Source of the DNA: Siphonodentalium dalli
Taxonomy: Eukaryota; Mollusca; Scaphopoda; Gadilida; Siphonodentaliidae
DNA: 64,000 nucleotides
Reading direction: 5' to 3'
Assembly (NCBI GenBank): GCA_032622095.1
Contig: CP136068.1
Span: 156,017,151-156,081,150 of the forward strand
Position 1 is the stretch's first letter. Each line of letters opens with the position of its first letter. The notes under the pieces are model-generated. The model saw only the letters and a program-made list of their open reading frames with translations. It was not told where the DNA came from and did not search any database. Both the position numbers and the translations under genes were made by a program. This document shows, one piece after another, positions 31,011 to 43,298 of this stretch.

Positions 31011-31600
31011 TTTTTCTAAAATCATATAAAATTCATACCAAATTGCATAGCTATTATCCAAATTTGGTAGCAAATTATATTATTATTATATATACATTTG
31101 AAACGCATTCCACAATAAATATGTTTCAATGCGCGTACATCGAGTGGTTAAAAAATCTAAATATTTAAAAGACACATATGAGCAACAAAGATAAAATGAG
31201 ATAGCTGATAACAGACAAGTTCAAATTCTCATAAGATAAAAAATATGACTTTAGATAAAATTAACCTGATGAATAAGATCGATACCGTTCTAAAGAAACT
31301 CAGATAAAAAGTATTGGTGTAGTTGTAAACTGAAACATATTTTAAAAAGATGAGTTTTCAATTAATGCCTTCTTAAAGTCACCAGTTGCGATGCGATACC
31401 AGTTAGTTTTCTGATGTTTATTGCATGATGTCGACGTCTATTTATGGAATGTGAATGCATCTCAACATACTATTTCGTCAAATTTGATGCTTTTATGAAT
31501 TTTAATAATTAAAGCGTCACGCTGTTTGTGATCTATATAAATAATAAGATAATTTAATTATCACAAAATCATTCATGAATTTCGTGTTTTGAATTTGGAA
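31011..31600. other. AT-rich sequence, nothing recognised
   Basis: No ORF or repeat was identified. Confidence 0.35.
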
Positions 31601-31619
31601 AATGCCAAACCGTGTCAGC

Positions 31620-31963
31620 TCACTTACGTATAAATAGCTAGGCCTATGCTTTATATATGCAAAACATAATGCTAACCACTGTCAACTATAGTATAACATT
31701 TCCCAAAATGTATAATATATCAACATTTTGTTTATCGCAATTTGGTATCGAGAGTACGTTGGTCGTCATTTGCAAAATATTTGCCAGGCAGCCAACTGCC
31801 AAATATTCGATGTGATTAAAAAAAAAGCTCAGATTTGAAATCTAGAAATCTGATAACTCTGCAGGGCTTTGATGGGTGGGTTCCTTGACTCAAATCTAAT
31901 ATTTTTTACCACCCGAAGCTGAAGAAATAATAATTTATGGGCATTAAATTGGATTGTATATCT
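31620..31963. repeat. Degenerate copy of the AGGTACTC TTAA family
   Basis: GCTAACCACTGTCAACTATA, GGGTTCCTTGACTCAAATCT and the right end GGATTGTATATCTTTAA match the elements at 34557-35037 and 35514-35969. The left end could not be placed. Confidence 0.5.
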
Positions 31964-32310
31964 TTAAATTACTTAATTACTCAATGAAATGAAGAGATTA
32001 CTTACCGATTTTTGCAAGAATCAGGTGATGGAAGTAGTTGATAAACAATGGATGTGTAGATTCGGAATCCTCTCGGTCATCAATCGTTTTTTTGTTTCTG
32101 TCACGAGAGTCTATTGTCTTTCTGTGGTCTTTGTCATTTGCATCGGTTCTTGTCTGTGATCTTTGACCTGTGTTCTTTAAGAAATTTTAAGAGCTTATTT
32201 GCTTTTCTGTCATCTGTGGTTCATCTGTGTTATTTTTAGCAATTTATAAGTGTTTGTTTACTCTTCTGTCTGTGATCTTCATCTGTCGCTGTTAGTTTCT
32301 GTGTCTTGTC
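31964..32310. other. Non-coding sequence with TCTGT-rich stretch
   Basis: Pyrimidine-rich sequence with many TTCTGT and TCATCTGTG words; no gene was recognised. Confidence 0.3.
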
Positions 32311-32560
32311 CTCAATATATATCTAACAGACAATGAATTTAAGCTACCTGGAGAAGAGGAGCTGTATGTGACCTAATTGATGCACATGTACCATGTCCAC
32401 CTGTAATTGAAAGTGAAGATATGAAAGTTGTGAAATGATGTAGAGAGATAATGGTGAAGTGGAGTGCCAGTTTCCATACATAGCAGTGTGGAGTGCCAGG
32501 TTCCATACATAGCAGTATGGATTATCTGTGGCGGTGACTCGCCATACACACATTAGGATC
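32311..32560. repeat. Repeat R1 fragment
   Basis: GACAATGAATTTAAGCTACC and GGAGAAGAGGAGCTGTATGT, followed by CCACCTGTAATTGAAAGTGA, match the R1 units in the 40-49 kb array but with an internal deletion joining two distant parts. The short ORF at 32344-32553 (minus) has no support. Confidence 0.55.
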
Positions 32561-32786
32561 CAAATTGTTTTTATGAAATCTTAGTCAAACATACCCTTGG
32601 TTTTTATAAGAACATCAAGTTGAATGCTTTAATTTGTACAAATTACATCACAACATTTAACAGAATACGTCACTTAGGTGGCCATGAACTTTCCACCTGC
32701 ATCGTACACCATATGAGGTGATATGGGTGATGTGGCCAGATGGTGTATGGAAACACATAGCCTGGCATTAGTGTTACTGGACAGAT

Positions 32787-33095
32787 TAACTCACCAGCAG
32801 GTCCAAGCATTCAGGAACTCACCAGCAGATCCAAGCATTCAGGAACTCACCAGCAGATCCAAGCATTCAGGAACTCACCAGCAGATCCAAGCATTCAGGA
32901 ACTCACCAGCAGATCCAAGCATTCAGGAACTCACCAGGAGATCCAAGCATTCAGGAACTCACCAGCAGATCCAAGCATTCAGGAACTCACCAGCAGATCC
33001 AAGCATTCAGGAACTCACCAGCAGATTCAAGCATTCAGGAACTCACCAGCAGATCCAAGCATTCAGGAACTCACCAGCAGATCCAAGCATTCAGG
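32787..33095. repeat. 28-bp minisatellite, about 11 units
   Basis: The unit contains AACTCACCAGCAGATCCAAG followed by CATTCAGG. Units are almost identical (single-base variants CAGGTCC, CAGGAGATC, CAGATTC), implying recent expansion or homogenisation. The period is not a multiple of three; the 145-codon ORF over it (32723-33160) cycles through three frames and is an artefact. Confidence 0.9.
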
Positions 33096-33109
33096 GGTCA
33101 GGAAGTGAG

Positions 33110-33160
33110 TTATCTGTTAGAGGAGCTGTATGTGGCTTACATGCTATATTACACATCTGA
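33110..33160. repeat. R1 fragment with unoccupied Harbinger target
   Basis: GAGCTGTATGTGGCTTACAT shows the single TTA that is doubled around the element at 45726-46744. It therefore serves as an empty-site comparator. Confidence 0.55.
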
Positions 33161-33309
33161 GTCAGGAGGGTCACCAGGCAAACGTGAGCTGTAAAGTGAA
33201 TGAGAACTGTAGGGGTTGTAACCCACCACGTATCACATAATAACACTAGGTATCATATAATAACACCACGCATCATATAACACCAGGTATTATTTGACAG
33301 GCTATTTTT

Positions 33310-34025
33310 TCTCCTATATATTTTGAGACTTCCGTATATGTGTATATATATGTGTGTGCATGTGGGTACTTCATAGAATCTAAAACGGCTGCGCGGATCG
33401 AGGTCAAATTTCGTATATAAGGGTAAAAACCCATGGGGATCGTCCACTTCGCATTTTGGACAAGCTGAGCACTCATTCTCCACTCCCAATCATCAAAATC
33501 ACCGCAAACGGCACGGCGGTGGTTAATCGCGTTGATAGTTAAAGAGCGTACGTTCCTATCAGCAGTGTAGTCGATAAAGAGCGTATATGCGTAATGTGAT
33601 TCTTACGTCTGTACACGGGCGTCAGCGTCGGTGAGCGTGTTGTGTGATTCTTACGTACTTGGTATCCAGACATGAGCGTGTTGTGTGATTCTTACATACT
33701 TAGGGCTTCCTAGGAACTGGGATCGGGTCAGTTTTTCCGTCCTAGGTGATCTTCACCTTGAAACAGGTACCCACAAATGATATATATATGTGTGTGTCCT
33801 TTATAGACTCGAACCGATTGAGCTCAAACTTCGAACCTACGGGAAGTGTCATGGGCGGGTTAAATTGTGACCCCGACCTGACCTTGACATTCAAAATGAT
33901 CAATTCAAGGTCAAATCGGGTAAAACAGGCGGATTTCGCCGAATTGAAAAATAAATTCATTTTAAAAAAGCTTTTTCGAACAAAGCCATGGGACGAATGC
34001 CGCCAGTGGCGGGCTAACCTGCTAG
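33310..34025 (+). mobile_element. Non-autonomous Helitron
   Basis: The start TCTCCTATATATTTTGAGAC resembles the start of the Helitron at 63104 (TCTCATATATATTTTGAAG). The 3' end has a hairpin CCGCC-AGT-GGCGG, eleven bases, then CTAG followed by T, the classic Helitron terminus. The length (716 bp) is close to the other copy (710 bp). The 5' flank is T rather than the expected A. Both strands are open across 33742-34047, but no protein motif is seen and no Rep or helicase is encoded. Confidence 0.65.
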
Positions 34026-34556
34026 TTATTATATAAACCCTCTCCACATATCATTTTCCAAAGGAATATGTTCCAGTTTTTAGGCAATTTTCATTCCGGC
34101 TACCCATCATATCTGTACATATTTATATAACAAAATGGTAGTAGAAAATTTTAGTGTCGATAGCAATAACATTTGTCAATAATTTTCATGGTTATGGTAC
34201 GATTTTCGAACTCATATTTCTGAAAAAAACGCTTGAAATTTTGAAGAAAAAAAAACAATAAATTTCATTCTATGACAACCATGATTATAATATGCGACCA
34301 AGCTCAGCATAGGTTATTCCACTAATTTCTTCTGAAAACGGCGGGCTTGCTGTAACAGCATTTTATAAATTTGTCGTCGCATTCAGAATTATGTCAAAAG
34401 TCGCCTTTAAAAACACAAAAAACGATGCCAATCCACAATAGAAGGTGTGTCCCACGGGTCAATGAATACGAAAATAGCAAGAAATGTCACGGACTTGGGA
34501 GGGCAGGTGAAATGATATTTTCGAAAAACTTGTACAGGCCTAATAAGTCTGCTTAA
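34026..34556. other. Non-coding sequence, nothing recognised
   Basis: No repeat or credible ORF was recognised; the 61-codon ORF at 34371-34556 is unremarkable. Confidence 0.35.
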
Positions 34557-35037
34557 AGATGCATAATCCGATATAACGCTCCCAAATTACTATTTATTTG
34601 GCTTCGGGGGTCAAAAATATTTGATTCGAGTCGAGGAACCCACCACCCATCATAGCTAAGACTGATCAGCTATCGATTTAAAAAAACAATTATTTCTCGA
34701 AATGTGTAATTATTTGTGGCCCAGAAAAGATCCATCAAATTGAGTCTCTGACTAAATTGCGGATGAAGATGGAGGACTAAAATCAAGTGATAATATGGCC
34801 ATATTTTGTGATTCTCGAGTGATTATATGGCCATATTTCGTTAAACAACATGTTAATAAATAACACCTTTTGGGAAATTTTATACCATAGTTGACAGAGG
34901 TTAGTATTATTTTGTTGTAATTAATTGATCCCGATAACAAAAGCTAATTGATCCTGATAACAAAAGCGTATTTTGAAGAAATGTTGTAATAAAATGATGA
35001 TATGGGGGACCGGACTTTCTGATCGGATTGAGTACCT
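34557..35037. mobile_element. TTAA element, AGGTACTC family, copy 1
   Basis: TTAA at 34553-34556 and 35038-35041. The right end is GATCGGATTGAGTACCT; the left end AGATGCATAATCCGAT is its diverged partner. Internal words (CCATAGTTGACAGAGGTTAG, TTCGAGTCGAGGAACCCA) are shared, inverted, with the copy at 35514-35969. No coding sequence. Confidence 0.75.
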
Positions 35038-35513
35038 TTAACACTTTCACGATATTTTCTTTGTCCAAAAATTTAAGCATGTCATAATAAGCTTGAAAAG
35101 AACCATATAAAGATCCACTGTCCAATTTAGTTACAATAGCAGCGACAAATCATCAAAGCCACTTTAGAGATCAAAAATAGTTTATTGTTAATACATGCTC
35201 ACAATACCAAGTACCAAGTATCAGAATTGCCTAAAAGTCATACACTAACATTTTTCATGGCAGTTTGAACGCCGAGCAAGTGTCATAGTTTGAATGGCAA
35301 GCAAGTGTCATAGTTTGAATGGCGAGCGAGTGTTGTTGACAAATGCCATGTATGGTGAAGCATGGTTCAAACTGGAATTGCCCAGAATGTGTCATCACTA
35401 TAAATGTTTACAAACAAACATCTATTTTTAAGTGCACACGACATGCTGTTATCATTTGTCAGTTAAAATCGAGACTAATTTTCAAGTTTGATCTGAGTTG
35501 AGGGATTGTTTAA

Positions 35514-35969
35514 AGGTACTCAATCCGATCAGATGGTCCCCCATATCATCAAGATACTACAACAACAACATTTCTTCAAAATACACTTTAGTTTATATCA
35601 GAATCGATTTATTGCAATAAAATAATGCTAACCACTATCAACTATTTTATAAAATTTCCCAAAACGTGTTATTATAAATATTTTATTCAATGAAATATGG
35701 CCGTATTATCACTTGAGTATTCACGAAATTTGGCCGTATTACCACTTGTTATCAGTGTATCCATCTTCATCCGAAATTTTGACCGAGACCTTTCATTTGA
35801 CGACATGTTTCTGGGCCACAAACAATTGAAATAACAAACTTCAAAAATCTATATCTGATCTGATCACTCTGATCTTTGACGGGTAGGTTCCTCGACTCGA
35901 ATCAAATATTTTTTACAACGAAGCCAAAGAAATTAGTAATTTAGGGGTGTTTAATCGGATTGAGTACCT
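35514..35969. mobile_element. TTAA element, AGGTACTC family, copy 2
   Basis: The 456-bp element starts AGGTACTCAATCCGATC and ends ATCGGATTGAGTACCT, with TTAA on both sides (35510-35513, 35970-35973). It is in opposite orientation to copy 1, and the two flank about 470 bp of unrelated sequence. Confidence 0.82.
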
Positions 35970-36133
35970 TTAATGTGCCATTACGATCGATACACAACCA
36001 TTTCAATAAGAAATAAGAATTTGTTCACGCTCAGTTAAAGGGTTAAGCGAGCACATTTGAAGCAATGAACATTCATCTTGGGTGATTATTAAATTCTGAT
36101 AGATTCATATGTTAAACATGATATTCAGAAATA

Positions 36134-36572
36134 TGTGAGCCGCCATATCAAATCCAGTCGGAAGTCGGGATTTGTTTACCCTGTGCCAATGCATTCTCCT
36201 ATATACGCCTCGCTTATATAAGAGAATGCATTGGCCTAACAATTTTTTACAATTTTAATAATTTTTTCTTGTATTCTTTAACAATTTTATAATTTCACCC
36301 ATACAGAGCCCCAGACAAACATGAGCAGACGACACTCTTCTATATGCTTCTATATATGTGTGGGGCTCCCTGCAGGGTAATGGATGTTTTTTATGTCCTA
36401 AAAATTGGAAGAAATATTTATTTTAAATTTTGTTTAGGCCAATGCATTCTCTTAAGTACTAGTATATATGTGATGTGAGACGACCTATGGTCGACTCGCA
36501 TATATAAGAGAATGCATTGGCACAGGGTAAACAAATCCTGACTTCCGACTGGATTTGATATGGCGGGTCACA
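36134..36572. mobile_element. Long-TIR element, TGTGAGCCGCC ends, twin-palindrome core
   Basis: This is the reverse-oriented relative of 26883-27333, with TA on each side (36132-36133, 36573-36574). One palindrome is shortened (CTCCTATATACGCCTCGCTT); the other carries an AAGTACTAGT insertion. The spacer words GAGCCCCAGACAAACATGAG and CCCTGCAGGGTAATGG mirror the first copy. Confidence 0.8.
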
Positions 36573-36574
36573 TA

Positions 36575-38169
36575 TGTATATACCCCCATTCCCAAAGCCA
36601 ACTATCATTGTCTTTAATTAAAAAAATAATTTCGGACCTCAGAAGCGTATAACAAACCCAATTTTCAAGTAACAATAATTTCTTATAGACATTTCAAACT
36701 AGAGTACATTTAATCAAATAGATTCCCATTCTTACTGGAGCATAGCACAATGCTTCATTTACTGATTTACAACCATGAGGTTCTTTAATTAAGCCTACTT
36801 CTATAGTACAAAGCTGATTTAAGACCACATATGTTCTCTGATAAAAGATAAACAAAGAAAGGCTTACCTAACACAGGTCAATTAATGACATGGTAACTGA
36901 GATAATTACCACCTTGCCCCTGGAAGGTGGCAATCAGCACCTTATCTAATCAAACTTCACCATCACTTTGGCTTTGACATAATTGACAAATATTACACCT
37001 ATTGTAAAAACATGGACCAATGAAAGTATTATCCCATAGGATAAATAAGTCTTAATTTTGATCAAGAAGGCAGTCAGTTTTTGGAAACGATGAGGAAGGC
37101 AGTTGAAACTACGATAATGGATTCATGGGACTACAAACGAAAGCTAAGTTATATATATATTCTTTATTTATTAGGTTTATGACTTTAGCCCTATGATCAT
37201 GACTTAATTTCTACATGGCAAATTTTATATTAGTGCTAATTTCAGGTTCATATGTTGACATATAACAATACATATTTTATAACCAATAGGAGGATTTTAT
37301 GTCATCATGTCTTCAATTCAATTAAGTCAATCCTACTCCGATATTTATGAATTAGTTACACATCCAGATTATGTATGATTCAACGAGAAGGGCTAAATAA
37401 ATATTCCTACACAAAGGATAGTTATGGAACCAAGTACATGGTCTAATTCCTAATAGTGTTCTGTTTAGATGATTCATAAGGTATAACTCAAGGAACCATA
37501 TTTCTAGCCTTTTAGGCGGTGTTAAATATTAGTTCTAAGTAACTAAAATTAAAGCTGGTGTTAACGATCATAATACATTCATCTATGCAATGTTGAGCTT
37601 CAGTTGACATATATAACATAATCTGGTGACTTCTCGACAATTCACAAATATCAGGATATTTACACTTCATATATAATATCTACAAGGTAGAATGCATAAC
37701 TGTTCTATAACTTCTATTGTCTACATATATCATTCATATTCTATTGATTCCTCATTCAAATATGTTCATCATATTCATAACATTTATTCTCCTGCATCAG
37801 GGTATGACTTGTACAAAATCATAATATAGAATTAGATCCCAAACAGGTGTTGTTGCTGTTACTTTCTGAAGATCCCTGGTCCTCTCATGAGTTATTAAAG
37901 CTCTATTGCAGTATTGCTAATTCCCCACAATTTATAAATCATCAATCCAAATTAATATATGGAGCAAATTCCAGTTCGTGATAAGCGACTGCGAACTGCA
38001 ACTACGTGGTCTCTCAAACCCTTGTGATGGCATCCGCCCATGTTCATATATATATATTCCCAGACAGAATTTGTTGATTGCGAAATTAACAGACTAATAG
38101 TACCAATGTGTCTTCTTCAATTCAAAACATATATTTTTATTCTCTGTGTCAAAGAACTAATAATTGATG
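36575..38169. other. Long AT-rich stretch without gene or repeat
   Basis: About 1.6 kb was read on both strands without finding an ORF over 60 codons of any character, a fold-back or a tandem array. It is one of the few repeat-poor stretches in the window. Confidence 0.5.
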
Positions 38170-39114
38170 GAAGCCTGGAAAGAGTCAATATAGTGTGTCT
38201 GAAATTTCCAGAAAGAGGTCCCCAGAGGGTGAATTTAAAGGTACGGTTGGCCTTGGCGGTGGGTATCCTGTGAAAATATGTCCACCCGTCAAAAACCGCC
38301 ACAAACAGAAAGAACATCAAAATGTAGACATACTTTGTCCGTATACAAACAAGAAGTATCGCGTAAACAGTATGTTATTGTCATATTTTTTACCATTGTT
38401 ATGTAAACAAAAGCATATAAAGTTACTTTTCTGGTGTTTGTTTATATTATGATGGTAAACATAAAGAGCGTTCTTTGTTGGTGAATTCCTTATATGGCAC
38501 TAATAAAGAGCGTTTATGCCATTTTTGTGTGATTAGCCAGTAGCATTGTGCTGTCTTCTGTAACACAACCAGGCTCTTGCTTGGGTAAAATATAGTAGGT
38601 CTTTATGATAACATGCTGTTTACGCGATAGTCATGGTATATTTGAACGAAACTGTATGCATTTTAATGTTTTTCTGTTTACGGCGATTGGAACAAATAGG
38701 AATATTTTCGACAACTAAGGCCTCACGTGCCTTTAATGACACTATTGCACACAGCGGGCTAGTTTCACAAAATTCACCCCTGGGGACCTCATTCTGCTTA
38801 GGTCTCAACTGCTATGGGGGACCTAGGATCAGAATGATGTTCCCGAGTTGAAGTTGGTGATGTTCACCCGATCATTCGATTATAAATGAATTTTATCTTC
38901 AGCAAATTAGGGGATATAAGAAACTGAACAGAAGGGAATAAGTAAATAAAAACAATGTTAATTTGAGACTATAGATACTTCCCAAAAGATGAAGCCTAAT
39001 GCCTAAGAAGAATGAGGCTCCTAGAGGGTGAATTTGGTTATGCTAGCCTGCTGTGCAGGATAGCGTAACTAACTTCACCCTCTGGGGACCTCAGACACAC
39101 TATATCCAGACTTG
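38170..39114. mobile_element. hAT-like CAAGCCTG-family element carrying a nested insertion
   Basis: Outer flanks AATTGATG (38162-38169) and AATTGAGG (39115-39122) match at 7 of 8 bases. The ends are AAGCCTGGAAAGAGTC and TATATCCAGACTTG, with GAGGTCCCCAGAGGGTGAAT hairpins inside. The first hairpin is split by the element at 38239-38732. The spacer TTAGGGGATATAAGAAACTG is the reverse complement of the spacer in 3694-4139, so both are the same longer MITE version. Confidence 0.75.
38239..38732. mobile_element. Nested TTAA element with about 150-bp inverted arms
   Basis: TTAA at 38235-38238 and 38733-38736 encloses AGGTACGGTTGGCCTTGG and, inverted, AGGCACGTGAGGCCTTAG. The inverted similarity continues through AAACAGAAAGAACAT and TATCGCGTAAACAGTATGTT. 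It interrupts the hairpin of the surrounding hAT-like MITE at TGAATTTA, which fixes the order of insertion. The AGGTAC start resembles the AGGTACTC family at 34-36 kb. Confidence 0.82.
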
Positions 39115-39122
39115 AATTGAGG

Positions 39123-40320
39123 GGTGTCGATTCAGGAAGAGCATCTTTAATAATTTAGGATACCTTGTGGATGTATACGTGGTATCCAACTTGCTCGTTA
39201 CCATATTTCAGCGAGAGTGACTGCCTCCGTGCTTGATGGATAAACAGCAACAATTTCCTGTAACAATCTTTTCTTCTTGTATAAAATTTGACCGTGTTGT
39301 CCCCCTTCACTTCTCTTTATAAGGATTTGCAGATCCAATTTTATGTTCATCCTGTATTATGAGCACTCGGCATGTGACCTGCATTAATATATTAAAATGT
39401 ATGTGAGGCGGATTTGAGCATCGATTGGGCGAGGCTCTGCCAAGTCCAATTGACGCCAAATCCTCCGAACGGACATAAACCATTTAAGCGACAGCATTTA
39501 ATAGTTATATATTTTATTTATCCATCGTGCATAACTTGCCTTTTGTGGGGAAATTTGGACATTTTTTTCCGTTCGTTACTTCGATGACCACATTACATTT
39601 ATGAGGTCAAGCAAACTAATTAGTATTCATGACGTGGCAAACCGAAGTGTAGCTTAGAGCAAAACAGTTTGTTGGCTTTTTTTTACGGTTATTCTAAGCC
39701 GACCCTGTTCTGAGGATTTATAGATGTTTTAGAGCTAAAATGTATACCCTTTTACTAATTTTGTATCAATAACAGTGAATTATGGACATTAAAAACGTTC
39801 TCAAATCACAATGACGTCATTTAGGCCGGTTGACGTCCCTAGTTACCAGTGCAATTTGCATATATAATTATGTCTTAAACAGGGCCTGACTTAAAATAAA
39901 AAAATAAAAAATATCTGTGGGCCCCGAGTGGTTGATATCTGTGGGCCCTGCGTGGTTGAGGATATTCTCAACTAACACAACCAACAATACTTGAACATTT
40001 TAACATGGGCCCTGTTCTTCATTCCAGCGCACCATCACGGCTCACTCAGCAACTATAAACTACAACATAACAATCAAGAGACACCTGGGGCACCCCCTCT
40101 CACCCCATATTAAAGCTTGCAGGTTCTACGCCATACACTTTGCCATGTTCGGACATGATGATTTTCTATGTTAAGATATCCTCAAAACAACAAATAATGG
40201 GGTGAAGGAGAAGATCACTCGATCATTTCGGCAATCCCGGGCGCTTCGCACACAAGAACTCTCCTGTTTTTGAATTCTGAATTTTCTTGACAGTTAGCAC
40301 GTTCCGTCACAACTATTCAG
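39123..40320. other. Non-coding sequence, one shared motif
   Basis: No gene was recognised. Near 40200-40250 the words GGTGAAGGAGAAGATCACTC and GATCATTTCGGCAATCCCGG recur with few changes at 62557-62600, suggesting an unlabelled retroelement or dispersed repeat. Confidence 0.35.
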
Positions 40321-40392
40321 AGGTACATGTAATACCTTAATACCAGCTAACTGTTATGTGTTTGTTAACTGTAAACAATAAATTTATTTTAC

Positions 40393-40509
40393 ATGATGAA
40401 TCAACCACTGTTTGGTCTATGCATCCTATTAATCATGGGTATAGGTTCAACAGACAGTGAATTTAAGCTATCTGAAGAAGAGGTCAGCTGTATTTTGCTC
40501 ACATTCTAA
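40393..40509 (+). CDS. Candidate first exon with signal-peptide-like start
   Basis: The 38-codon ORF begins MMNQPLFGLCILLIMGIGST, a short polar start followed by an unbroken hydrophobic core and small residues suited to signal peptidase cleavage. A charged segment (DSEFKLSEEE) follows before the stop. In R1 units the sequence after the Glu run reads CAGCTGTATGTGG or similar, where a GT donor is possible, so the ORF may be only exon 1. Parallel copies are broken: at 42330-42360 TGC has become TGA, and at 45612 an early TAA follows the second codon. No downstream exon could be established, so this may be a dead copy too. Confidence 0.4.
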   Translation: MMNQPLFGLCILLIMGIGSTDSEFKLSEEEVSCILLTF

Positions 40510-40538
40510 ATTTATACTCACCTTAGTTGGTTTAGGCA

Positions 40539-41562
40539 TAGGGTCCTGCGAATATTCAATATTCGATTTGAGATTCAATTCGAAAGTAAAATTCGATTCG
40601 AATTCGAAACTTGAAATTTCGAAAATACACTTATGGAAAAGTAGGTGGTTTACGGGCAGGTACACATGTCGATCTTAGCTGTTTTGTGCCATTTAATTAC
40701 AGAAAATGATGTATATATGCACCTTATAATTATCATTGTACATCGCGATTATATATATTAAATATAAGTATAGACAGCATTTAGCCACTATAGGACAACT
40801 AAATACGTCTAATTTCTATCTTTGAACATGGTAGCCAAAAGCTTGGAGATCGCAGATGGACCGACGACGCGTCTGAATTATAATAGCTATGAGAATGATC
40901 AACCGCTAGCGTTATCCGCGATCTATCCGTCTCAGATTCCGCGTTATGTAATATAGCTCAGAATTTAAACAACACGTGTTCCCGGTATCGAAAAATGCAT
41001 TTTGGCGGCGTTTCCTTTTTAAGTTTACTTTCAATTTCGGAGCGTTATTTGACACTTTGACAAAACGTCATCCGTTATTGATATTTATTTTAAACATGAT
41101 AAAGCTGCAGGCTTACACATGTGATGAATGCAACATGGTGTATAAATCGCAAGCATCTGGGACAACAATGTTGTTGCATCTTCAAGTTTATAACAACGGG
41201 CGATTCCAAATGTTGATTTGCAATTTTGCATGCACGTGCAATCTGTACAAATTTTGCGTGATTTTAGTTCCAATAATCCGTTTAATGGTTATATTTTAAT
41301 CGTCGTGACGGTCGCATGGACGTTTTAATCATTTATCAATTGAAGTTAATAGTAATGCAAATGACGGTTCATCACCACATGAGTTGTGATGGAACTTCGT
41401 GCATGTAGTTCATGGAACGTTTCACAAATCATCTAATCGTTGACAAAACATGCCCAATTGAGAATGCAACATACATATATGATTCGATTCGATATTCGAT
41501 TCAATTTCCTGAATTTGATTCGATATTCGATTCGATCAAAATCTCCAATTTGCAGGACCCTA
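40539..41562. mobile_element. hAT element with BED-finger relic, TSD TTTAGGCA
   Basis: The ends are TAGGGTCCTGCGAATATTC and TTGCAGGACCCTA. Exact 8-bp flanks TTTAGGCA occur at 40531-40538 and 41563-41570. Subterminal sequence is full of ATTCGATTCGA words at both ends. Plus-strand ORF 40976-41299 includes YTCDECNMVYKSQ then GTTMLLHL, the C-x2-C and downstream histidine pattern of a BED zinc finger. The rest of the transposase is missing, so the element is non-autonomous. Confidence 0.82.
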
Positions 41563-41570
41563 TTTAGGCA

Positions 41571-41826
41571 GCAATTTTTTATCATTTTTTTTCTTATATT
41601 CTTTTATAAATTTTTATCATTATTTCTTACTGTACATTCTTTTTAAAAAAATCTGATTTTTTATCATTTTTTTTAACAATTATAGAAAAAGAAACAAAAT
41701 TTGTTAGGCCAATGGATTCTCTTGTATATGCAAGGCGACCTATGGTCAACTCTCATATATAAGATAATGCATTAGCACAGAGTTTTTGGCAAAAATTCAG
41801 GAGGCTCCACTCATGGAAGGGTTAAA
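41571..41826. repeat. Right part of a CCCTTT-type TTAA element
   Basis: One core palindrome (GCCAATGGATTCTCTTGTAT, GCATTAGCACAG) is followed by CACTCATGGAAGGGTTAA. The left part is absent; the hAT element abuts it. Confidence 0.55.
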
Positions 41827-41890
41827 AGTTAGGTTTCACCCCTACTATTCAGGTTAATATCCTGATACTAGCTGACTTATGTTTTGTGAA

Positions 41891-42311
41891 CTCTTTCAGT
41901 GCCAGGGGCCAATCTCATCGGCCCTAATTTACGGTCTGTAGAGTACGAGGAGCCGATAAAATGTAACTTTTTGTTTTGGGGGTTTAATATTTTTTTTTTG
42001 TGTATGCTTAAGCATGCTATAGCGAATTTAAAAACAAACTGGATAAAACCTTAGGGGCATGTTATAACTCAAAACTATCACCAAGTATTGATAGTAATAA
42101 TTTTGATGCCCATGAAAAACGTAAGATTCCCTAGCACTAAACCTACAAAATAAGTCTGGCACTGAAAGAGTTAAAGAATATAAAGAAAAAATTATTAAAA
42201 TTGTAAAAATTGTAAAAAATAATAATGATGAAATTTGTTTAGGCCAATGCAAGAATGGGTTGGCACAGGGTATATGGGTTGATACAAAAATCGGACATGG
42301 CACTGAAGGGG
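41891..42311. mobile_element. TTAA element, CCCTTTCAGTGCC family, inverted copy
   Basis: Ends CTCTTTCAGTGCCAGGG and CATGGCACTGAAGGGG; the right flank is TTAA (42312-42315) and the left flank a mutated TGAA. The core is reduced to a remnant (GGCCAATGCAAGAATGGGTT). It interrupts R1 at GTTTGTTAACTGTAAAC, whose intact form at 40365 has one TTAA. Confidence 0.75.
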
Positions 42312-42416
42312 TTAACAATAAATTTATTTTACACGATGAATCAACCACTGTTTGGCCTATGAATCCTATTTATCATGGGTATAGGTTCAACAGACCGTGA
42401 ATTTAAGCTATCTGGA

Positions 42417-43298
42417 CAAGCCTGGATATAAGAGGTCGGACACGGTCATTGACCGAGCCAAATACACCGATGACCGGCGCCGCCTTATTATCGTCCGTCA
42501 GGTTGTCCGGCGCCCATTATCTTCAAAAAAAATATATAATTAAGGGGAAAACAACAAGTAGATGTATTATCCGCGGCAAAGACATTCAATTACCACTACT
42601 CTGCACTAAATATCAAATCCCCCCACCAATACAACGCGTTTTACCGAAAACATGTTAATGATCCGTCTTCACGTCCGCACTATTTACGACTTTCTATTTT
42701 TAGAACGTGAAAAACCCAGAAAAAATGGCTGCCACTGGGGGGAAACTCCAACCAAGAAATACACTTCGTCGTGTTTTTCTCGTTTGACGTAAGATACACG
42801 GAGATGTCACAAGTTAAATCAGCACAAGTGTAATATATTCCACAAGTTAAGGGTGTTAGTTGGAGATTTAGCGGAAGAAATTCCGAAAAAATTCATACCG
42901 GGTAGTTTTTAAATTGCCGCGTTTTGAAACATGTGCTCGTGTTTACTTGGGGGAAGCACGGCGTAGGATTTTTTCTGCGAACTAATAATGTAATAGTATT
43001 TTTGAAACTGGAAAAGAATTCAGCAGAGACATACTGTAAATGACAGCCTTGTCTGACTTTGCACCCCTGTCACATTATGACATGATAATATGAGCTTCAG
43101 CTAAAAGTGATGTGAAACACCATAATTCATATACATCAATGAATCTAATTTGTGCATTGGAATGGGCTAAAAAACAACTAATTGCTGCTATTTATTGATA
43201 CCAGGTAAATGACAGACACATTTTTCAAATGTCAGACGCCGAATCTTTGGTGCCTGTCATGTTGTCAGACACTCAAAAAAAATTTATATCCAGGCTTG
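42417..43298. mobile_element. hAT-like element, CAAGCCTGGATATAA ends, TSD TATCTGGA
   Basis: The inverted ends CAAGCCTGGATATAA and TTATATCCAGGCTTG are perfect over 15 bp. Exact 8-bp flanks TATCTGGA (42409-42416, 43299-43306) lie within the R1 word GCTATCTGAAG. The ends place it in the CAAGCCTG family, but its 882-bp interior differs from the GAGGTCCCC hairpin versions. No coding sequence was recognised. Confidence 0.82.

Noticed and set aside
32723-33160. 145-codon ORF
   Set aside because: It lies on a 28-bp minisatellite that cycles through all frames; no start context or domain supports it.
33742-34047. Opposed 96- and 101-codon ORFs as genes
   Set aside because: They lie in the 3' part of a Helitron, overlap fully on opposite strands and lack motifs.
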